A stretch of DNA of 64,000 nucleotides from Natrinema salsiterrestre (lineage in GTDB: Archaea > Halobacteriota > Halobacteria > Halobacteriales > Natrialbaceae): positions 124,001 through 188,000 of the forward strand of contig NZ_JAMQOT010000003.1 of the NCBI RefSeq assembly GCF_029502005.1. Direction: 5' to 3'. Under the pieces are notes generated by a model. It was not told the origin of the DNA. It saw only the letters and a list, made by a program, of their open reading frames with translations, and did no database searches. Shown piece by piece: positions 54,430-63,469 of the stretch. The first letter of the stretch is position 1, and every line of letters begins with the position of its first letter. The position numbers and the translations under genes are program-made.

Positions 54430-55893
54430 ATGCCTCTTATTTCCCAACTGGCTGATCGATTCAAGGCCGAATTAGTTGGTCAGATCATTTCAGTTATCTC
54501 CGGAGCAATTCTCACTGTCGCATTAGCACATCTACTCAACCCGGACGGATACGGACTACTATTTTTAGCAATTTCGGTACTAGGTACGATTAAAACCTTT
54601 AGCAAACTCGGAGTCGCTAAATCGGCTAGCCGATATATTGCGGAGTACAAGGAAACGGACTCCGGTCAAATCAGACATATCCTCAAATTTTCTTTCGTCT
54701 TGAATCTTCTGACGATCGCGGTCGTCTGCTTCGGGACTCTTCTCAGTTACAAATACATAGCAAATCTCATTGGTGAGTCCGACCTTGTTCCCTTTCTCTT
54801 ACTCGGAGTCCTATTTTTGATTTTTGGGACATTAGTGACATTCGTGCGAACGGTACTTCAGGGGTTCGAGGCAATTAAGGCGGGTGCGGTCCTTCACGCC
54901 GTGGATCGTGGGACGAGGCTCGTACTTGCACTCGGTTTCGTGGTTCTAGGTTACGGTGCAATTGGTGCTCTCCTTGGCTACATTATCGCGTTTGCCATAA
55001 CTGCCGTGCTCGGACTCATGTATCTGTATATTCGGCATTATCGAAGTGGCAAACGGAGTGAGAGAGAGTCCGATCTCCGGCGGCGAATCGTAGAATATAC
55101 TATCCCACTGACAGCTACGGGCACTGCAGACGTACTCGACAAGCGCGTTGATACGGTCATCGTCGGATTCTTCCTTGGACCAATCGCAGTTGCGTATTAT
55201 ACGCTTGGTAGACAAATCGTCACCTTCATCCAGACACCAATGTCAGCTCTCGGATTCACACTTTCCCCGACCTACGAATCACAGAAAGCAAAAGGCAACA
55301 CAGAGACAGCAGCTCAACTCTACGAACAAGCGCTCATCCACGGGTTGGCAGTATACATTCCCGCAGCAGCTGGGCTGATACTCGTCGCAGAACCGCTAGT
55401 CACGCTCGCCTTTGGTGATGACTACCTCGGTGCCGTTCCCATATTACAGGTACTGGCGGTTTACGCTGTGTTACAGTCGATTACTGCACTTACGAGTAAT
55501 GGACTCGATTTTCTCGGCCGGGCACGAGAACGAGCCATCATCAAAGGTGTTACCTCTGTCTTGAACGTGATTTTGAACATAATTTTAATTCCAAGAATTG
55601 GTGTTGTTGGGGCCGCAATTGCAACTTTGGCCACATATTCTATATATACATTCACGAACGTATATATAATTGGGCTCGAATTCGACCTTCAGACAAGGTT
55701 GATACTCCGGAACGTTATGGTTATTTTATCAATTACCAGTGTAATGTCTGCGTGTGTCTATGTGGTATCTGACTACGTTACTGGGTTCATAACGCTATTT
55801 GCTGTCATCGGTTTTGGCACTCTTGTCTGGCTGTCACTAATAGCCTTTTCAGGCGTACTTGATTTCCGAAAAATAATTTCAACACTTTCATAG
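54430..55893 (+). CDS. Wzx-like polysaccharide flippase, AT-rich copy
   Basis: A 487-residue MOP-type membrane protein, the same length as the 33722 copy. It shares NPDGYGLLFLAISVLGTI near residue 37, KRVDTVIVGFFLGPIAVAYY near 240 and NGLDFLGRARERAIIKGV near 357. About 14 helices. The ATG at 54430 begins a family-type N-terminus (MPLISQLADRFKAELVGQI); the 55 codons upstream in frame are not supported. Base use is AT-richer. The likely substrate is a different lipid-linked glycan from that of the GC-rich copy. Confidence 0.88.
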   Translation: MPLISQLADRFKAELVGQIISVISGAILTVALAHLLNPDGYGLLFLAISVLGTIKTFSKLGVAKSASRYIAEYKETDSGQIRHILKFSFVLNLLTIAVVCFGTLLSYKYIANLIGESDLVPFLLLGVLFLIFGTLVTFVRTVLQGFEAIKAGAVLHAVDRGTRLVLALGFVVLGYGAIGALLGYIIAFAITAVLGLMYLYIRHYRSGKRSERESDLRRRIVEYTIPLTATGTADVLDKRVDTVIVGFFLGPIAVAYYTLGRQIVTFIQTPMSALGFTLSPTYESQKAKGNTETAAQLYEQALIHGLAVYIPAAAGLILVAEPLVTLAFGDDYLGAVPILQVLAVYAVLQSITALTSNGLDFLGRARERAIIKGVTSVLNVILNIILIPRIGVVGAAIATLATYSIYTFTNVYIIGLEFDLQTRLILRNVMVILSITSVMSACVYVVSDYVTGFITLFAVIGFGTLVWLSLIAFSGVLDFRKIISTLS

Positions 55894-56105
55894 CTAATGC
55901 TGTGTGTGGCTATGGTTTCTTCCACGTATCATAAGTTCTCAACAACTGTTTTGACAACTTCTCACCTGGTCAAACTGTGACAGAGAGATCGAGTATTAGG
56001 GCACCGTCTAGTTAGTACGGTTTGAAAACGAGCAGGCCGTAGAGTTTTGCTCCCGTGCGGCCCATCAGAACGTGAAACATTCTGAGGACGGCGAAGCCGT
56101 CGCGG

Positions 56106-56529
56106 GTCGCCATTGATGAAACAACAGTCAAGATTAATGACAACCGGTCTTGGATGTCCGCTGCAATAAACATAGATCCACAGCTCATTCTCGATGTCGC
56201 AGTGTTCGGACGACGAGCCACTGATCCAGCTGCTGCGTTTCTCCATTGATTGACCGAGAAATACGATCTCTCTAACACCGTGTTTCTCGTTGATGGCTAT
56301 CCGACTTCCCTCTCTCGAATAGAATTGAGCAGTCATCTCGACTAAGTTGATCGAATCCTGATTGAAAAGTGGTCACACTCTAAAGATGCGTGGTGACCGC
56401 TTCCACAACTCGTGGGTGAGCAATCGCGTAAGCGTTAGAAATTGGCTTGAACAGTTCGTACACTATCATAGCACCCAACGACCGCAACGATCACCCAACG
56501 GACAGACGCCAGCGGAGGTTCGAAACTAG
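56106..56529 (+). pseudogene. Decayed DDE transposase remnant
   Basis: Frame 1 from 56106 reads VAIDETTVKINDNRSWMSAA, then stops at 56247, then continues LTEKYDLSNTVFLVDGYP; these are the first two Asp regions of an IS6-like DDE enzyme. A frame change is needed to reach the C-terminal piece (from about 56395), RFHNSWVSNRVSVRNWLEQF and HYHSTQRPQRSPNGQTPAEVRN (given in two parts), which ends at 56529. Several stops and a shift show it is long inactive. It lies directly upstream of a younger IS6-type element. Confidence 0.7.
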
Positions 56530-56684
56530 ACAATACCGACATATGTCGATTACCAGCGGTCAGTACCGACGATTCTTGATAAATGGGATTACGCCCAAAA
56601 CGTATGCAGTATCCTTCTCATCTTCAATACACTTAAGGTCGTCTAAAGACTCGCTATTCCCACGGCTCTTGGCGACTTCTCAAA

Positions 56685-56692
56685 GATGCTTT
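56685..56692. repeat. Left target-site duplication of the IS6-type element
   Basis: GATGCTTT, repeated exactly at 57390-57397. Eight bases is the usual duplication for IS6-family insertion. Confidence 0.75.
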
Positions 56693-57389
56693 GGTGGTGT
56701 TTAGTTAAGCGTGAAAAGTGAGGCGTGCTGATTTCCAGCTGGTTCATGGCAGAAATCGCACGCCTCAGCGGTAGTAGCGGCTGGATTGATTTGGATTTTG
56801 TGGAGCGTGAGCGGACACCGCGTCAACTGATGGAGTTGGGTATTCGACTCCATCTGTCCGGACTATCGCTTTCGAATACCGTTCGAGAATTATAGAAGTT
56901 CGGTGTCCAGCGATCTCGAAAGGCCGTTCACGATTGGATACACAAGTGTGATCTACAGCCTGCCACTGATGCGTCACCGAATCACGTTGCGCTCGACGAG
57001 ATGGTGATTCGAATCGACAATCAACAGTACTGGCTGTATGCTGCTGTCGCTCCCAACTCGAACGAATTGCTCCATATACGGCTGTTTTCGACAACTACGA
57101 CCGCTCTTACAGAGCTGTTTTTACAGGAACTGACCGAGAAACACGACGTCGAGAACGCTGTGTTTCTCGTCGATGGAGCAAAACATCTCCAGACTGCACT
57201 CCGTCGATCTGGGCTCCGATTTCGCTTCGAAAAACATGGAAATCGGAACGCTGCTGAACGTGTCTTTCGCGAGATAAAACGTCGTACCTCTTCGTTCTCA
57301 AACTGCTTCAGTCACGCACAACCGTCAACAGCTGAATCCTGGCTCCAAGCCTTCGCAGTCTGGCACAATGCTACAAACTAAACACGACC
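56693..57389 (+). mobile_element. IS6-family insertion sequence, 697 bp, transposase broken
   Basis: Terminal inverted repeats are GGTGGTGTTTAGTT (56693-56706) and AACTAAACACGACC (57376-57389), matching at 13 of 14 positions. The element is flanked by 8-bp direct repeats GATGCTTT on both sides. It holds one transposase reading with a nonsense codon. Size, ends and duplication length are all typical for IS6. Intact flanks mean it has not been rearranged since insertion. Confidence 0.8.
56746..57381 (+). pseudogene. IS6-family transposase with nonsense codon at position 50
   Basis: The frame would encode 211 residues: MAEIARLSGSSGWIDLDFVE opens it, the HTH region is interrupted by TAG at 56893-56895 (from a likely Glu or Gln codon), and then the DDE domain continues. 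The catalytic triad is visible: Asp in VALDEMVIRI, Asp in VFLVDGAKHL and Glu in NAAERVFREIKRR. An internal ATG at 57001 would give a 126-residue piece without the HTH. The end WLQAFAVWHNATN is normal. Either the copy was moved in trans, or it lost function after insertion. Confidence 0.78.
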
Positions 57390-57397
57390 GATGCTTT
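57390..57397. repeat. Right target-site duplication of the IS6-type element
   Basis: GATGCTTT, identical to 56685-56692. Confidence 0.75.
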
Positions 57398-57537
57398 CGG
57401 CCAAAAATACTTGAAACACGCGGGTTAAATATCATAAATGAGTTTCTGCAATGTATTGCGTTAGAGCTCACTCGGCTATGGACTCCGTACGACATATGAG
57501 AGACGTAAGACTGATTCGATTTCTGGAGACCACTGTC

Positions 57538-58587
57538 TCAGTCAGAACTTGAGGCTTTGAGCGGCTCAGCGGGCTTCTTCTCGGTTGATGATTTTTTTGT
57601 AACAATTAGATTGTAGGCCATTTCACAGTCGGAAAGATCTTGAATATCATCAACGTCCTTGGGGCTGACAAATGGCTCGATCGTTATTGTTTCGGTTAAT
57701 GCTCCGGCAACAATGAAGCCATGATGATCGAGAATATCTAGGAGATGTTGGGTCTTTTCGAGATCGAGAAGATTGGCATGGACTTCAAGAGACAAAACCA
57801 GTGGACCATCAGCTTCGAGGACTGGTTTGAGACTTTGAAGCACTTCAACTTCCAGACCCTCGATGTCCATACGGACAGCAATGACCGACTCTGGCGAGTG
57901 ATTTTGCTTGGTGAGATATTCATCTACCGACCACATGTCGACGGTAATTGATTCGCCGGTATCGTATCGCCAACTGGATGTCGATGGAGCTCGTATTTTA
58001 TTTAAGTTGCTGTGGGTCGACAGCTCGAGTTCGGCTTTACCGCATTCCGGTCCTATTGCAACTCGCTCGATAGTTGTTCTATTTCTGTAACCGTTTAGCT
58101 CCAAGTTCTGTTCCAGTAGCTTCGTATTCCGCTCATCGGGTTCAAACGCGATTACTTCGGCCGAATCTCTGAGCACCTCTAACTCCATCAGTGCAAAGTA
58201 CCCGATGTTTGCACCAATTTCGAGAACAAGCCCGTTATCAACTTCATCACGTATCTGTTTGAGCTCTTGTTCGAATATTTGAATGCCGCGTTGCTCTCGA
58301 ACACCATAGAGAAAGAGGTCCCGGGAGAGTCCTTCGTCCTCAAGATTTAACACCATCGGATTGCCTCGGATCTCCCGTCTGATTGTCATACCGTTGCGTT
58401 TTCCAATCCAGTCAATATAGTAGTCATACACTCTCCATCCGGTCACTGCTGCGATGAAATAACTGATAAGTGCACCTAGGCGACGCTGTCGGATGAGTAG
58501 TAATATTTCGCCGACGCTGTGTTTTGCCCACCACACCTTTCCTTTGGGATCGGAGACAAAGGCGCGAAACTTCCGTAGTACCTCCAT
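57538..58587 (-). CDS. FkbM-family methyltransferase
   Basis: A 349-residue SAM-dependent O-methyltransferase. The SAM loop is VLEIGANIGYFAL (121-133) and the acidic ribose contact is VIAFEPDERN near 145. The FkbM core spans about 115-290. The N-terminal 60 residues contain a hydrophobic patch (LGALISYFIAAVTG) that may hold it at the membrane. FkbM enzymes methylate sugar hydroxyls in surface glycans. It is right of the IS and left of the third beta-helix gene, within the AT-rich block. Confidence 0.87.
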   Translation of the reverse strand: MEVLRKFRAFVSDPKGKVWWAKHSVGEILLLIRQRRLGALISYFIAAVTGWRVYDYYIDWIGKRNGMTIRREIRGNPMVLNLEDEGLSRDLFLYGVREQRGIQIFEQELKQIRDEVDNGLVLEIGANIGYFALMELEVLRDSAEVIAFEPDERNTKLLEQNLELNGYRNRTTIERVAIGPECGKAELELSTHSNLNKIRAPSTSSWRYDTGESITVDMWSVDEYLTKQNHSPESVIAVRMDIEGLEVEVLQSLKPVLEADGPLVLSLEVHANLLDLEKTQHLLDILDHHGFIVAGALTETITIEPFVSPKDVDDIQDLSDCEMAYNLIVTKKSSTEKKPAEPLKASSSD

Positions 58588-58812
58588 TGTAACCTAGGGA
58601 GATAGATTCTCTTTCATCAGGTAGTTATAGGCCATGAAAAGACCTTCATGAAACGCCATACATGTGGTAGAGACAATATACCCGCAGATAATGTATATTA
58701 TCAATCATTACATGACGAACCATGATCTTACTTCAAAGGTACGTCGGTGGAAGATCGCTTTTAGCGAGACACGTAATGAATTACCGAAATAAACTAATTC
58801 GCGATAGTATCT

Positions 58813-60663
58813 CTACGTACTACTAACATCATCGAAGCGGTCCGAATCAACCTTGACACCGTTGACCCGGATGGTAGCGTCCCCATCGATACTGAACTGT
58901 TCAATTTCGCTATTAAACCGCCACGCGTCGAGGTAATCCGCCACAACGCCACTGGCATACGTACCATCAACGGTAGCGGCCTCGTCGACCGTCGCGTTTT
59001 CGTCATTACTCGGTTCAACCGTGTCACTGACAACGAACTCGTAACTCGCCGTGTCGCTGGTCCCGTTCCCGTCGATTACAATCACGTTCGGCAACTGGGC
59101 TTCCTCCTTTTCACCGACGTCATCGAAGCGGTCCGGATCAACCTCAACACCATTAACACGGACGGTGGCGTCCCCGTCGATACTGAACTGTTCAATTTCG
59201 CTATTGAACCGCCACGCGTCGAGGTAATCCGCCACAACGCCACTGGCATGCGTACCATCGACGGTAGCGGCCTCGTCGATCGTCGCGTTTTCGTCGTTAC
59301 TCGGTTCAACCGTGTCACTGACAACGAACTCGTAACTCGCCGTGTCGCTGGTCCCTTCCCCGTCGATCACGACTACATTCGGCAACTGAGAATCCTTGTC
59401 TCCCGGGACAGACGTGATGGTATCAAATACACTCAAATCAAGAGGTGTTCCATTCGCAGTTATCCGTGACGTTCCCTGTATTTCTCCAACTCGTAGAATT
59501 TCACCACCAGTAACGCGGAAATTATCGGCCGAACCGCCGGTATATCCGTGAATATACCAGTGTTCTCCCGATTCAAAGGCTCGATCCGTGTACTGTTCAT
59601 CATCAGGTTCAGCTTCGTTACCCACTTCGACGGCTTCAGCATCAAGTTCAATCAGATACTCGGCGAAATCATTTTGAGCAGTCACTTCAAGCGAAAAATC
59701 ACCTGCCGGAATGAACGGATCTATGTTATTGTCGTCTGTACTATCCCCTGACTGACCACTGGCAGCTTCTTCGGCTGAAGCCGGCGCGCCAATATCACTT
59801 GGACTCCGGTGCCGTGGTGTCCCTGCCGACGAGCCATTAATTCCGCTACCAGCGTTGCTCACTGTGTCATACCGTGAGTTCTTGACGCTGAGTTCGGCAG
59901 TATCCTGTTTTGGGTATGAACTGCCACCGAGGATTATGTCAGTGCCGTTCTCTCCGTAGTCACAGTCGATCATGTCCGAGTGTTCGTAATACTGCCAGTG
60001 TCCACGGTGGATTCCGTTCCACCCGACACAGTTCTTAACGTAGGAGCTCGAGGTTCCGATTCGAGTATGACATGTCGCGTTGCCGTGGAAATACGAGTCT
60101 TCGATACGAACCGATCCATCGGCACCATCCGACCCTTCATGGCCGGTCGATGAGGCATAAATTCCGTTGTCCTGCATGTTCTGAACGTTGACGTTCTGGA
60201 TGAGTAGATCACCACCGTGGTTGCGCGTGACATAGATTCCCATCGGGCCATTATAGTCGTGTCCCGGTTCGTACGCACCTGGAAGGTAAACGTTCTGGAT
60301 CAGACCGGTCGCGTCGGCCGACGGAACTTCTACATTAAACGCAGAGCCATTCGTATGGCTGTCGAACGTTCCTAGAACGCCGATATTTTTAATTTCCCAG
60401 TTATCAGCAACGGCTATGATGCTATAAGCAGCCCCTTCTGCCGAGATATCAATGAGTACGTTTTTCCATGTTTCTCCGTCAGAAAGTCTCTTGCTGAACG
60501 TTTCTCCACTGCCCACTTCAATAACGTCATAGTCCTCGGCAGATGCGCTTGCCGTTGTTTGGAGCGTGGTTGCTCCGACTGCGGCTACGGCCGCTTTCAA
60601 ATATGATCGTCGATCAATCGATTTCTTTTTCGGGAAACTCTCGGGGTCACCAATCATTTGCAA
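58813..60663 (-). CDS. Tat-exported beta-helix protein with tandem C-terminal repeats, AT-rich copy
   Basis: A 616-residue protein. The Tat signal is SIDRRSYLKAAVAAVG (Arg18-Arg19). The beta-helix spans about 45-300 (WEIKNIGVLG, GLIQNVYLPG, DLLIQNVNVQNMQDNGIYAS), ending with the hinge GAPASAEEAASGQSG. A domain of about 100 residues absent in its paralogs follows (about 315-415). Then come two nearly identical 97-residue repeats (about 420-612) with VVSDTVEPSNDENATIDEAA and VVADYLDAWRFNSEIEQ, related to the repeats of the 35635 protein. The start may be ATG 60663 or ATG two codons later. Transcribed toward the IS. Probably surface-exposed, glycan-interacting. Confidence 0.85.
   Translation of the reverse strand: MQMIGDPESFPKKKSIDRRSYLKAAVAAVGATTLQTTASASAEDYDVIEVGSGETFSKRLSDGETWKNVLIDISAEGAAYSIIAVADNWEIKNIGVLGTFDSHTNGSAFNVEVPSADATGLIQNVYLPGAYEPGHDYNGPMGIYVTRNHGGDLLIQNVNVQNMQDNGIYASSTGHEGSDGADGSVRIEDSYFHGNATCHTRIGTSSSYVKNCVGWNGIHRGHWQYYEHSDMIDCDYGENGTDIILGGSSYPKQDTAELSVKNSRYDTVSNAGSGINGSSAGTPRHRSPSDIGAPASAEEAASGQSGDSTDDNNIDPFIPAGDFSLEVTAQNDFAEYLIELDAEAVEVGNEAEPDDEQYTDRAFESGEHWYIHGYTGGSADNFRVTGGEILRVGEIQGTSRITANGTPLDLSVFDTITSVPGDKDSQLPNVVVIDGEGTSDTASYEFVVSDTVEPSNDENATIDEAATVDGTHASGVVADYLDAWRFNSEIEQFSIDGDATVRVNGVEVDPDRFDDVGEKEEAQLPNVIVIDGNGTSDTASYEFVVSDTVEPSNDENATVDEAATVDGTYASGVVADYLDAWRFNSEIEQFSIDGDATIRVNGVKVDSDRFDDVSST
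58830..59390 (-). repeat. Near-identical 291-bp tandem duplication
   Basis: Two copies of about 270 bases (about 58830-59098 and 59121-59389) lie 291 bases apart in frame inside the beta-helix gene. Differences are few and mostly synonymous, indicating a recent duplication or ongoing homogenisation. It explains two of the C-terminal repeats. Confidence 0.8.
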
Positions 60664-60690
60664 ATTAGGCGTGACCTTCTGCTCTGATAG

Positions 60691-60706
60691 ATATTCACGT
60701 GAATAT
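60691..60706. promoter_or_regulatory. Perfect 16-bp palindrome before the third beta-helix gene
   Basis: ATATTCACGTGAATAT, centred about 35 bases before the ATG, where a TATA box or its flank would be expected. A dimeric regulator site is likely; identity unknown. Confidence 0.5.
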
Positions 60707-60751
60707 GGCCGTCCTATTTATGAGGCTTTTATTGACGGATAACAAGAGGCA

Positions 60752-60768
60752 ACATTAACTATTAATGT
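60752..60768. promoter_or_regulatory. Perfect ACATTAA-CTA-TTAATGT dyad
   Basis: Seven-base arms with a 3-base centre, about 90-105 bases upstream of the same gene. It may be part of the same control region as the palindrome at 60691. Confidence 0.4.
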
Positions 60769-61001
60769 GGAGGTGCTTACAGTACTGTTTGCTTGATCCA
60801 CCTCTAGTCATTATATAAACATTTCAAGAACATAGTGATACGTTGAGCTAACAGTAGTCTGCTATGGTCCTACACCACGTAGATAATCTTTATTGGATTC
60901 TCTTAATAAGTGGGATGAAGTAATATCTGCGCGAGGAGATGAAGACTAATGTGCTCGAAAAATAAATCCTTCCCGCGAGGACTATCCCGACTGATGATGG
61001 C

Positions 61002-62027
61002 TTACCCCTTGCTCAGTGAACCGGAGATTTTTTTGTATGTTGTCTTTGCGACCTGCATTCCGAGTCCCGACGACTCGATCACGTAATACGGTCGGAGCTC
61101 CCCGTTGAACTTCCCCTTGTACTCACAGAGCCGTTCGGTGTTCGCACCGACGAGGTCGTATCCAGTCACCGTCTCGAGTTCGGGATCGGTAACTAGATCG
61201 TCCAGAATGACCCGATGGAGGAGGTTGTTGACGCTCACGTGGTCGTAGGAGGCGGTGACTCCGCCGTGCCAGTAGTAGGCCAAATCGCCCGAGTAGAGCG
61301 TGATGATCCCGCTCTTGTACGTTCCGTCGGGGGTCCGCGCGGCGTACACCCGCCACCGGTCGTCGTCCAGGCTCGAGAGGAGATCGCGGAGGAACGCGCG
61401 CGACATCGGTGCGGTGTCGTCGTACTGTTCGTACCGGTCGACGACGTCGTCGTAGATCCGGAGGGCGGTGTCGATGCCCTCGGTCTCGATCGAGAGATCG
61501 ACCTCGTCGTACCGACGCATCTCGTTTCGAAGGCTCTTGCTGAACCCCGCCATGGCGTCCTCGAGGTCGTCGGCGTCCTCGATATCGACGACGTAGGTAA
61601 ACTCCGGTTCCACCGAGAGGTCGTTCCAGCGAAAGGGACGTGGATCGGCGTAGTCGACCGGACAGGTCATCCGAAAGAGGGTCGATCGCTTCTCGATGTC
61701 GAGGTCGTCGACGACGGCTTCCACCAGGGCGCTGTTGATTCGTTCCCGTTTGCGACGCTTCGGGCTGTTGGGAGTGACGATCGGCCCGAGGCGAGGAACG
61801 CTGAGCGAAACCGGTGGCGAGAGGACCGCCCGCCCGATCGATCGGTCGGTGACGAATACCGGTAGTAACCCCACTGCTTGCTGGCCCTTGTAGGCACCGT
61901 ACAACTGTAAATCCGCATTCGTGTGATCCTCGAGGACGGAGAGTGCCGCCGGTTCGTGAAACACTTCGTACCCGGATGTCGGCAGTGCGTCGCCCCACTC
62001 CTCGAGGTCGATCCGTTTGACGTCCAT
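61002..62027 (-). CDS. FemAB-like GNAT transferase, copy 3
   Basis: A 341-residue, more divergent member. It has LYGAYKGQQAVGLLPVFVTD near residue 42, SKSLRNEMRRYDE near 165 (the other copies have DARSNIRNAD) and the C-terminal block GYDLVGANTERLCEYKGKFNGE near 300. No AP-superfamily partner is adjacent. GC content is again high, so the AT-rich block ends before it. The ATG at 62027 gives a normal N-terminus. Likely adds an amino-acid or acyl group to a different acceptor. Confidence 0.8.
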   Translation of the reverse strand: MDVKRIDLEEWGDALPTSGYEVFHEPAALSVLEDHTNADLQLYGAYKGQQAVGLLPVFVTDRSIGRAVLSPPVSLSVPRLGPIVTPNSPKRRKRERINSALVEAVVDDLDIEKRSTLFRMTCPVDYADPRPFRWNDLSVEPEFTYVVDIEDADDLEDAMAGFSKSLRNEMRRYDEVDLSIETEGIDTALRIYDDVVDRYEQYDDTAPMSRAFLRDLLSSLDDDRWRVYAARTPDGTYKSGIITLYSGDLAYYWHGGVTASYDHVSVNNLLHRVILDDLVTDPELETVTGYDLVGANTERLCEYKGKFNGELRPYYVIESSGLGMQVAKTTYKKISGSLSKG

Positions 62028-62293
62028 ACTACTTCATCGTGTCCTTACTGATGACCTTGTTATTCGCTCTGTAAGCGCGTGTGGAGGGTCATCGATACTG
62101 ATGAAAGCACGTCTCTCGAGCGAGTAGTGCGCTCGAGCCACTATCGAGATTCCCGGTATGTCCGCACTACTGATTTATACTGACTGCACTAGAGTCGACT
62201 ATTTTGATACGTTCCTTGGAGCGTATCGGTACGGCCGAGATAACAAACACGGTGAATTGCCTATTCTTCGTCCAGAATGCGGTGGCTTTCAAC

Positions 62294-63412
62294 ATGAGAT
62301 ACCTGTTCTTCACGAACACGCCGGCACACGTTCACCTGTACAAACACGCCGTACGGGCGCTTCAGGAGCGAGGACACGAGGTGCTCGTCCTCGCTCGAGA
62401 GTACACCTGTACGGTCGATCTGCTCGAGTGGTACGAGCTCCCCTTCGAGGTCTACGGCTACTGTGACACGTCGAAGGGATCGCTGCTGAGTCGCCTGCCG
62501 ATGCACTACGTGCGAGCCATCCGGCACGCGCGACGGTTCGATCCGGACCTCGTCTTCGGGATGGGGGGATACGCGGCCCACACGGGCGCAGTCACGCGGA
62601 CGCCGACGGTCCTGCTCATCGATTCCGAACCGGCGTCGTTCGACCACTCGGTTTCGACGCCGTTCGCTCGCGCCATCCTCACACCTCACACCTTCCGGAA
62701 GGATCTGGGGGAGAACCACTACGTGTTCTCGGGGTTCAAGGAGTGCGCGTACCTCCACCCGGACGTTTACGCGCCGAACCCGTCGATCCGGGAGCGTCTC
62801 GAGCTCGACCCCGGCGAACCGTACGCGATCATTCGGCTCAACGCGTTCGGATCGCAACACGACGTCGGCAAGGAGGGGATCACGGGCGCCCAGTGTCGGC
62901 GCCTCGTCGAACGGCTCAGCGACGACGCGCGGGTCCTCGTCTCCGACGAAGGGAACGGCGTGGACCTCGCGGACCTCCCGGCGCAAACGTTCGACCTCCA
63001 CCCGGCGTTGATGCACGACGCGCTCGCCGAGGCGACGCTGCTGATCGCCGATACGCAGACGATGGTCACCGAAGCCGCGCTGCTCGGAACGCCGGCGATC
63101 CGCTCCAACTCGTTCGTCGGCGACTCCGACATGGGGAACTTCCTGGAACTCGAGAACGAGGGGCTGATCCACAACGTGTCTCGGTTCGACGAGATCCTCG
63201 AGCTGTCGACGACCCTGCTTCGCGACGACGCCGTCGACGAAACGTGGCAACGGCGACGAAACGAGTTCCTCTCGGAGACGGCGAATCTCACCGACGTGAT
63301 CGTCGACATCGCGTCCGCCCGCGGGGACGTCAGCGGGCTCGATTCGGTCCGGCAGTTCGACCAGCCGAACCGAACCGAACCGAAACCGCAGATCGGCGTC
63401 GGCAGCGACTGA
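62294..63412 (+). CDS. DUF354-type glycosyltransferase / epimerase-like protein
   Basis: A 372-residue GT-B-like protein, MRYLFFTNTPAHVHLYKHAVRALQERGHEV at the start (given as MRYLFFTNTPAHVHLYK and RALQERGHEV). GMGGYAAHTGAV near residue 96 and the C-terminal ADTQTMVTEAALLGTPAIRSNS (in parts ADTQTMVTEAA, GTPAIRS) match DUF354, a family related to UDP-GlcNAc 2-epimerases and glycosyltransferases. The ATG at 62294 is chosen over one at 62204 because the family-type strand begins there. It probably acts in surface glycan assembly. Confidence 0.85.
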   Translation: MRYLFFTNTPAHVHLYKHAVRALQERGHEVLVLAREYTCTVDLLEWYELPFEVYGYCDTSKGSLLSRLPMHYVRAIRHARRFDPDLVFGMGGYAAHTGAVTRTPTVLLIDSEPASFDHSVSTPFARAILTPHTFRKDLGENHYVFSGFKECAYLHPDVYAPNPSIRERLELDPGEPYAIIRLNAFGSQHDVGKEGITGAQCRRLVERLSDDARVLVSDEGNGVDLADLPAQTFDLHPALMHDALAEATLLIADTQTMVTEAALLGTPAIRSNSFVGDSDMGNFLELENEGLIHNVSRFDEILELSTTLLRDDAVDETWQRRRNEFLSETANLTDVIVDIASARGDVSGLDSVRQFDQPNRTEPKPQIGVGSD

Positions 63413-63469
63413 TCCTCGACGGCCGGCCACCGTTCCCGACCGATTTCGGTCTCCGATAGCCGTTCCGGC

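Larger units (their letters stand above)
60664..61001. other. AT-rich promoter stretch with two perfect palindromes
   Basis: ATATTCACGTGAATAT at 60691-60706 ends 28 bases before the beta-helix ATG. ACATTAA-CTA-TTAATGT at 60752-60768 lies further out. The remainder is AT-rich without a gene. Confidence 0.5.
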
